Source: Amia ocellicauda
Lineage: Eukaryota > Chordata > Actinopteri > Amiiformes > Amiidae
DNA length: 64,000 nucleotides
NCBI RefSeq assembly: GCF_036373705.1
Contig: NC_089855.1
Location: 33,630,719-33,694,718, forward strand
Reading direction: 5' to 3'
Shown here: positions 58,065 to 64,000 of the stretch, piece by piece
Layout: every line of letters starts with the position of its first letter
Numbering within the stretch: the stretch's first letter is position 1
Notes under the pieces: model-generated
Told to the model about the DNA's origin: nothing
Databases searched by the model: none
What the model saw: only the letters and a program-made list of their open reading frames with translations
Made by a program: the position numbers and the translations under genes

Positions 58065-58355
58065 GATAGGTTGTGAATGCAACCCCGGTTATCTGAAAAA
58101 GGAAGTACTGCCCAAGGGGGAAGGGTTTCTGCACACTTTCGTAGGAACTCAATCAAAAACATCACTCTTTCAAAGCTGCCATTGGCCCCTGTGATCGTCA
58201 CTCAGAACAGGTCCCGTCCCACTTCCTGTTCTATAAAATGTGATGTCAGCGCAGGTTCCTCCTCTTTTGCCGGGAGCTAGGACTCGCACTTGACCTTGCA
58301 ACCCTTGGGCAGTGCTTCCTTTTACAGATAACCGGGGTAGCATTCGCAACCTATC
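58065..58355. repeat. Inverted repeat with 53-bp arms at the DIRS-like end
   Basis: Arm 1 (58065-58117, GATAGGTTGTGAATGCAACC then CCGGTTATCTGAAAAAGGAA) is repeated in reverse complement at 58303-58355 with about five mismatches. A partial, diverged repeat of the GTTATCT...AAGG part follows at 58355-58395. The loop is about 185 bp. It adjoins DIRS-like coding remnants on the minus strand, and DIRS elements carry inverted terminal repeats, so it may be one terminus; alternatively it is a small separate MITE. Confidence 0.6.
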
Positions 58356-58429
58356 GTTATCTTTCAAGTCAGAAGCACTTCCCAAGGGGTAGGGGTTACA
58401 CTATAACAAAACCGCCGCAAGGGTTACCT

Positions 58430-60165
58430 GGAACTGTCTGCAATCAGTATATACAAAGCAGAGCTACAGAGGTCAACTCTTATGCCCTCCACTAACAATA
58501 GCAAAGCCGGCTGCTCTACTAGTGCATCTAGGAGCGAGACCGTATATCTTGCACAATATATGGCGCAGGCAATCAAACAACTTGTAGCAGTGAACCCCTG
58601 ATCCTGCTGGAGCGGGGCCACAGATCCACTGAATAACACACAGCTGGCTAGTCAAGTGAGTAGCCACAGCTGGAACAGTATACACAGCGTGGCAGCAGGG
58701 ACACTTTGCCGAGGCAAAAAGATGCACTTCCACCCTGCCGAACCAGCTCCACAATTGCTGTATCACAAGCAGGTAGAGGCGCCATTCTAAGACCAGGGGG
58801 CCTCTCCAACAGAGGAGGTCTACCGCCATGTTGGACAGGCCTGGGAGGTGAACTGCACTGATGGAGCGGAGCCATAGCTGTGCCCACAGAAGCAAATCTG
58901 GAGACCGGAGATCTCTCTGCCTGTTGATATAAGCAACCACCACTGTGTTGTCCATCCGAACCAGCACATGTCTGTCCCGTAGGACTGGCAGGAAATGAGA
59001 CAGTCCAAGAAGCACAGTTTGTAACTCCAGGGGGTGAACACGACATCCATGCACTTGGAAAAATTGCATGGGGCTAGCAACAGGCCAAAGGGAAGAACAG
59101 CAAACTCGAACGCTCGGCCATAGTAGGCGAAGCGGAGGAACTTCCTATGTATGGGATGTGAAAATAAGTGACTTGATGGCTTGATGGCCTGGATGGTGTG
59201 CAGGTCGAGCGTTCTGAAGCGCAACACCCTGAGGCGGCGGTTCAGGCGTCTCCAATCCAAGATGGGTGGTCCCAGGTGACTCTCAGGTCGTCCAGGAGGT
59301 CTTGCAGCAGCAGGAGGGCCCTTGTGGGCTGCTACAGCCGATGCTTCCTCTCGAACCTGGAGTGTGGGGGGATGGAGTCAGAGGGCCAGGGGATCTGCAA
59401 GCCGTCCACAGCCCTCTGGATCACCATCCAAAACTCCCGATCCTGACTTACAGGAGCAGGGGGAGCGTTGTTGCTCAATGGATTGGGGGGGGGTGAGGCC
59501 GGTTCCCCCTCCATGAGCTCTGCTTCTGACTTCAAGCCCATGTGCAGGCTGAGCAATAGGTGGTCCTCCTCCTAAATTACCTGTCTGATGTCCTTGTACA
59601 TAGACAGGGCAGAGAGGCTCCCTTCAGAGTCCAGCGGCACATTGGCCAGTGGTGGAGACTTGAGATGTTGGGGGGGGGGCTGCTGTTTGCGCTGCCTGCG
59701 CAGACAAGAGAGCACAGATATGGTCCATCCTGCTATGCAGGGCAAGGACGGCCTCATCTCGCTCTCTGTCCGTGGAGCCCGACCTCCGTCGCCAATGGCG
59801 CAGTGGGAAAGGGGATAGCAACGATTCAGAAGAGAAGGACGGGGCCCGCGGGTGTCGCACCAACACTTTTCCCTGTTGCTTATGTACTTGCGCGGGGGCA
59901 CACGTGGCCGTAGCGGCGTGCACCAGGGGCACGTCAGGCAGGGGGACGTGGCTTCTGCGGTGGGAGCAGCTGCCGTCGTGGCTAAATCGGTACCCAGACA
60001 GACGGGGCATAGGACCTCGCCACTCCAGGTGGGCAAGGTGCGTCGCCTGCAAGCGGCAAAGTGGTGGGGGCGAGAGGATCTCATCGCCGAGCGCACATAC
60101 GTGTGAACAGGGAAACGAGCAGACGGGGCACTGGTCAGTGTTTGCACTGTTTATGTACACACTTC
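58430..60165 (-). mobile_element. DIRS-like retroelement remnant (gag, RT, RNase H)
   Basis: Read from 60165 down. A gag-like part has Cys pairs (LCPVCLGTD, then PCLTCPWC) and proline-rich text (60150-59600). Reverse transcriptase text 59260-59070: DWRRLNRRLRVLRFRTLDLH, then HPIHRKFLRFAYYGRAFEFA, VLPFGLLLAPCNFSKCMDVV; the segment carrying the first catalytic Asp is deleted. An RNase H region at 59069-58640 has HPLELQTVLLGLSHFLPVLR, VLVRMDNTVVVAYINRQ, VHLPGLSNMAVDLL and VHLFASA. These blocks match DIRS-type elements. No tyrosine recombinase was recognised. Multiple frameshifts; non-functional. Confidence 0.72.
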
Positions 60166-60186
60166 TCTAGCTTTTAGTATGTCTAG

Positions 60187-60262
60187 CTTTTAGTACGCCC
60201 TCGATGTCGATGCCCTCGACGTCGACCCCGCCCTCGACGTTGACCCCGCCCACGTCGACCAG
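60187..60262. repeat. Short CpG-rich tandem repeat (GACGTCGAC units)
   Basis: Four imperfect units of about 18 bp based on CCCTCGACGTCGACCCCG, each containing the self-complementary core GACGTCGAC or a one-base variant. On the plus strand one frame would read ALDVDALDVDPALDVDPAHV. It lies at the junction between the minus-strand DIRS-like remnant and the plus-strand fragment that follows. Confidence 0.7.
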
Positions 60263-61010
60263 TTGACTCACACAAGACCTGTGACGCCAACGGGCTTTAT
60301 TGGGAGCTGGGAGAGTTTGCATTGCCTGACATTGCAACCTACATTGAAGGGCTGAGGGAAGAGGATTTGCAGCTGGAACTTCTGCTACACCCCTCCCCCT
60401 GCATGCCGACGATCCACGGAGAGGAGGGCGCGTTCTCCAAGGAGATGGTCGCCACTGAGCAGGCTCTCCCAGGTGGACCTCGCCGCGCCATGCCTCATCT
60501 CAAAACACGCTTCCACGGAGGACACCCCCACGCCCCCCATAAGGAGGAGGGAGACTTCCCCCATCAGGAAGGTGAGCAGGAGTTCAGGGCCTCCCTTCTG
60601 ACCCAGATGGCTTCTATGAAGCTGATGTTGGACACAATCTAGGCAGAAAGGGAGTCATCCGGAAGCCAGAACGAGGCTCTGCCTTCACCCCACACCCTGC
60701 CCCTATCAGTTCTCCAGGAGGAGGAGGGGTTCTGTTGTACAGCCTTCAGGTCCGACATTTCGGAGCCCCACCCTTCATCTGGGAATCGGAGGAAGCTAGC
60801 TCAGTGACAGAGCTATTTGCAGGGCCCAGTGCGGAGTTTAAGGCACAGATGCGCAGGGCAACAGAGGCGGTGGACGTCCCCTGGACCCCAAATACAGAGG
60901 CTCCTAGGAACCGCCTCACAAAAGTCCGAGGAGACACTCCCGTTTTTCAAGGACTTCGTAGAGGTGGTTCAGTCCTCCTGGACAAAGCCAACGTCTGCAC
61001 CAGTGACATC
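60263..61010 (+). mobile_element. Possible second DIRS-type gag fragment, plus strand
   Basis: GC-rich, with frames at 60322-60642 (MPDIATYIEGLREEDLQLEL onward, acidic) and 60735-61016 (AEFKAQMRRATEAVDVPWTP, then after a frameshift FVEVVQSSWTKPTSAPV). The last phrases resemble the gag part of DIRS-type elements, but the match is from memory and loose. If so, this is a second copy in opposite orientation to the remnant on its left. It is broken off by L2 sequence at about 61010. Confidence 0.4.
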
Positions 61011-61800
61011 ACTTGATCTCTCCATCTCAATCCTCTTGGAATCCACCACACTCTCTCCTTCTTCTTCCACTAAAAATCTAGGAATCACCCTCGATCCTCT
61101 CCTACACCCAGCACATCACCATGCTGACACACACCTGTAGATTCATCCTGAGCAACATACACCGACTACTCGGCTCATCCAGTCACTGGTCCTCTCCCGC
61201 CTGGACTACTGCAACTCCCTCCTGGCCGGCCTGCCTGCAACTACTACCTGCCCGCTCCAGCTCATCCAGAACTCTGCGGCTTGCCTGGTATTCTCTCTGC
61301 CTCGATTCGCACACGCTACTCCACTGCTCTGCTCCCTCCACTGGATCCCAATACTGGCACGCATTCAATTCAAGACCTTCAGTCCCTCGCCTCCCCATAA
61401 ATCTCCTCCAGACCACTGTGGTTTTCCGGTGCAAGAAGACTAACTCTACCTCCTCTCCACTCCCCTTCTTCCAGAGCCTGCTCCTTCTCATCCCTGGCCC
61501 TTAAGTGGTGGAACGACCTTCCCACTGAAGTCAAAACTGCAGAGTCCTTGACCTCCTTCTGGCACTTACTCAAAACACATCTTTTTGATTTCCCCTATGC
61601 TTCCTTTCCCTTGGCCCTTGACTGTGACCTAACATCTTGTCTACACTCAGCTTTTACAATCCAGCATGTAAGACCTCATATATTGTATACACTTGTGTAA
61701 ATTGGAATTTGTAAAATGTATTATCCTTTGAATTGCACTGTATTATGTAAATTGGAATTTGTAATGTTTTATGCCTTAAAAGCAAATGCTGTTGATTAAT
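61010..61800 (+). mobile_element. L2-like LINE 3' fragment
   Basis: LDLSISILLESTTLSPSSST then KNLGITLDPLL, then in shifted frames RFILSNIHRLL, LDYCNSLLAGLPA, PLQLIQNSAACLVFSLPRF, HWIPILARIQFKT, and HLFDFPYASFPLALDCDLTS near the end. This is the C-terminal part of an L2-type reverse transcriptase ORF with frameshifts, followed by an AT-rich 3' region (TGTAAATTGGAATTTGTAA occurs twice, near 61697 and 61747). Same family as 11216-12260. Confidence 0.8.
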
Positions 61801-61924
61801 ATTATTACTCTGGATTTACTGTCATTGTGGATTTATTTGCATTGGTGTCTGAAGATTGAAAATATTGTTTTGCTTAATTATAATGCTTAATAATGTAATA
61901 TGAAATGCATGGAAATGGAGATAC

Positions 61925-62407
61925 TGTCACGGCCACCATTTAGCACTACACTCTATCCCCACTAGTTGTCACCATCACCCTTCCTTATTCAGTTACTTCT
62001 CCCAGCTCCTTTCATCCTATCATTCAATTAACATTCCTGGAACCCTTGTGCACTTCTGTGATCACCCCCTGCTCCCATTCGCCCTGCACCTCTCATCTTG
62101 TTTATATGCTCCACATATAAACCCTTCACTCACACCCAGTCACTGTGAAGTTTTGTCAGTATTTACTACATCTCTGAGCAGTCTACCCATGCCTTGTTAT
62201 TGCCCTGATTTACCTCCCGACCACAACTTTGGACTTCCCTTGATTCTCTGTTTGCCTGATCACCCGACCCTTGCCTGTGACCACGACCACGTCTTTGCCT
62301 TGCCCTTGTTATCGCTGTTCTGCCCGTATACAACCCACGCCTGTCTGACAAATTCTACCACTCACCACAACTGGGTGCCCTGTTCCTGTGCCCCGCAGTA
62401 CGTAACA
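61925..62407. mobile_element. Probable solo LTR (Ty3/gypsy-like)
   Basis: Starts TGTCACGGCCACC and ends CAGTACGTAACA, i.e. TG...CA ends, 483 bp, flanked by GATAC on the left and GTTAC on the right, a 5-bp target duplication with one mismatch. ATATAAACCC near 62114-62124 could be the promoter TATA, and the pyrimidine-rich composition fits fish gypsy LTRs. No internal retroviral-type coding sequence adjoins it. The boundaries are by eye. Confidence 0.45.
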
Positions 62408-62541
62408 GTTACAGTAGTACAATGAGTGACTCACCACTTCAGTAGGGAAATAATGCAACTTAGGTCACTAAGGTTACACCCACCTCTGCATAAGTCATAC
62501 CAAATCTACTTTTGCTAAACTTGTTTTTCATACACCATATA

Positions 62542-63762
62542 CACTCACCTAAAGGATTATTAGGAACACCATACTAATACTGTGTTTGACCCCCTTTCGC
62601 CTTCAGAACTGCCTTAATTCTACGTGGCATTGATTCAACAAGGTGCTGAAAGCATTCTTTAGAAATGTTGGCCCATATTGATAGGATAGCATCTTGCAGT
62701 TGATGGAGATTTGTGGGATGCACATCCAGGGCACGAAGCTCCCGTTCCACCACATCCCAAAGATGCTCTATTGGGTTGAGATCTGGTGACTGTGGGGGCC
62801 AGTTTAGTACAGTGAACTCACTGTCATGTTCAAGAAACCAATTTGAAATGATTCGACCTTTGTGACATGGTGCATTATCCTGCTGGAAGTAGCCATCAGA
62901 GGATGGGTACATGGTGGTCATAAAGGGATGGACATGGTCAGAAACAATGCTCAGGTAGGCCATGGCATTTAAACGATGCCCAATTGGCACTAAGGGGCCT
63001 AAAGTGTGCCAAGAAAACATCCCCCACACCATTACACCACCACCACCAGCCTGCACAGTGTTAACAAGGCATGATGGATCCATGTTCTCATTCTGTTTAC
63101 GCCAAATTCTGACTCTACCATCTGAATGTCTCAACAGAAATCGAGACTCATCAGACCAGGCAACATTTTTCCAGTCTTCAACTGTCCAATTTTGGTGAGC
63201 TTGTGCAGATTGTAGCCTCTTTTTCCTATTTGTAGTGGAGATGAGTGGTACCCGGTGGGGTCTTCTGCTGTTGTAGCCCATCCGCCTCAAGGTTGTACGT
63301 GTTGTGGCTTCACAAATGCTTTGCTGCATACCTCGGTTGTAACGAGTGGTTATTTCAGTCAAAGTTGCTCTTCTATCAGCTTGAATCAGTCGGCCCATTC
63401 TCCTCTGACCTCTAGCATCAACAAGGCATTTTCGCCCACAGGACTGCCGCATACTGGATGTTTTTCCCTTTTCACACCATTCTTTGTAAACCCTAGAAAT
63501 GGTTGTGCGTGAAAATCCCAGTAACTGAGCAGATTGTGAAATACTCAGACCGGCCCGTCTGGCACCAACAACCATGCCACGCTCAAAATTGCTTAAATCA
63601 CCTTTCTTTCCCATTCAGACATTCAGTTTGGAGTTCAGGAGATTGTCTTGACCAGGACCACACCCCTAAATGCATTGAAGCAACTGCCATGTGATTGGTT
63701 GGTTAGATAATTGCATTAATGAGAAATTGAACAGGTGTTCCTAATAATCCTTTAGGTGAGTG
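62542..63762 (-). mobile_element. Complete Tc1-family transposon with perfect terminal repeats
   Basis: 1221 bp flanked by TA on both sides (62540-62541 and 63763-63764). Including the TA, the outer 31 bp are identical inverted repeats, 62540-62570 and 63734-63764, beginning TACACTCACCTAAAGGATTA. They are short single repeats, unlike the long double repeats of the element at 23109-24676. The only gene is the uninterrupted transposase on the minus strand. Perfect ends plus an intact gene suggest a young insertion. Confidence 0.93.
62574..63614 (-). CDS. Intact Tc1-family transposase (346 aa)
   Basis: DDE/D transposase for cut-and-paste movement of the surrounding element. Full length for the family, with start and stop inside the terminal repeats. 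N-terminal paired helix-turn-helix region: MGKKGDLSNFERGMVVGARR, ISQSAQLLGFSRTTISRVYK, ATTRTTLRRMGY, RPHRVPLIS. Catalytic triad in AWSDESRFLL (Asp), YFQQDNAPCHKG (Asp) and [15 protein letters not shown] (the Glu after PI), a DD34E-type layout. A glycine-rich AGGGGVMVWGMFSW box lies between the first two. It ends SMPRRIKAVLKAKGGQTQY. No premature stop or frameshift is seen. It shares architecture with the decayed copy at 7325-8158. Confidence 0.95.
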   Translation of the reverse strand: MGKKGDLSNFERGMVVGARRAGLSISQSAQLLGFSRTTISRVYKEWCEKGKTSSMRQSCGRKCLVDARGQRRMGRLIQADRRATLTEITTRYNRGMQQSICEATTRTTLRRMGYNSRRPHRVPLISTTNRKKRLQSAQAHQNWTVEDWKNVAWSDESRFLLRHSDGRVRIWRKQNENMDPSCLVNTVQAGGGGVMVWGMFSWHTLGPLVPIGHRLNAMAYLSIVSDHVHPFMTTMYPSSDGYFQQDNAPCHKGRIISNWFLEHDSEFTVLNWPPQSPDLNPIEHLWDVVERELRALDVHPTNLHQLQDAILSIWANISKECFQHLVESMPRRIKAVLKAKGGQTQY

Positions 63763-63764
63763 TA

Positions 63765-64000
63765 CAATTGGTCTTTAGAAATGAATTCATATGGGGAACA
63801 AAATAGGTTACACAGGGCCTCCTTGGCGGGTTTAGACCAGAAACCTCTTGAACTCAAGGCTGTGGCCTGAAGCACGTGACCTACAAAGCAAATATAGAGC
63901 AAACAAACAAAAAAACTAAGAAAAACTCTCATATATAACCATTTCTTGTGAAATGGATCTGTCCTGATGTTCACACAGAGCTGCTTACACCACAGTAGGA
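63765..64000. other. Right edge, nothing recognised
   Basis: Non-coding sequence after the transposon. The short minus-strand frame at 63741-63974 overlaps the transposon end and is not credible as a gene. Confidence 0.4.

Noticed and set aside
59560..60170. Several long overlapping frames on both strands in GC-rich DNA
   Set aside because: Stop codons are rare because the DNA is GC-rich. Only the minus-strand DIRS-like text makes sense, and it is frameshifted.
62048..62425. 125-codon plus-strand frame rich in Pro, Cys and Leu
   Set aside because: Lies inside the candidate LTR, and its composition reflects the pyrimidine-rich strand.
62962..63512. Plus-strand frames opposite the intact transposase
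   Set aside because: Antisense shadows of the 346-codon transposase, which has all conserved motifs on the minus strand.

Overview
The window is vertebrate nuclear DNA, almost certainly from a ray-finned fish. Genes are split by GT-AG introns, intergenic space is AT-rich, and much of the non-coding sequence is fish-type transposons: at least eight Tc1/mariner copies from several families, two L2-like LINE fragments, a Penelope-like element, DIRS-like retroelement pieces, a Harbinger-like element and hAT-type MITEs. I cannot name the species from sequence alone.

Layout. 1-5631 (minus): the first two coding exons of a calsequestrin gene (exon 1 at 5392-5631, exon 2 at 345-429); the rest lies beyond the left edge. 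5632-10300: intergenic, with a MEF2-type site and E-box upstream of calsequestrin and a deleted Tc1 copy. 10426-19759 (plus): complete 11-exon POGLUT1 gene (389 codons before the stop), with L2 and Tc1 debris in introns 1 and 6. 19760-28133: intergenic, with a DNA transposon carrying a nested hAT MITE and a nearly full-length Tc1 with two nonsense codons. 28134-41930 (plus): complete 7-coding-exon TIMMDC1 gene (305 codons before the stop), whose introns hold LINE, Harbinger-like and two Tc1 elements. 47354-47764 (plus) and 50424-50783 (minus): two single-coding-exon membrane protein genes, convergent. The second is clearly KCNE2; the first is a divergent KCNE1-like (or similar small single-pass) protein. 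52380-64000: retroelement graveyard (Penelope-like, DIRS-like, L2, a probable solo LTR), ending with a Tc1-family element that has perfect 31-bp terminal repeats and an uninterrupted 346-codon transposase.

The host genes do not form an operon. POGLUT1 (ER O-glucosyltransferase acting on Notch EGF repeats) and TIMMDC1 (mitochondrial complex I assembly) are tandem, as in human 3q13.33. Calsequestrin (SR calcium buffer) on one side and the KCNE pair (potassium-channel beta subunits, as on human 21q22) on the other show a local gene order different from human.

The items most worth following up are the apparently intact transposon at 62542-63762, a calsequestrin with mixed CASQ1/CASQ2 character next to POGLUT1, the divergent KCNE1-like gene, the DIRS-like region with a 53-bp-arm inverted repeat, and a rearranged Tc1 with an inverted duplication of its DNA-binding segment. 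I found no convincing wholly new system. All exon models come from reading splice sites and remembered family homology, with no alignment run.
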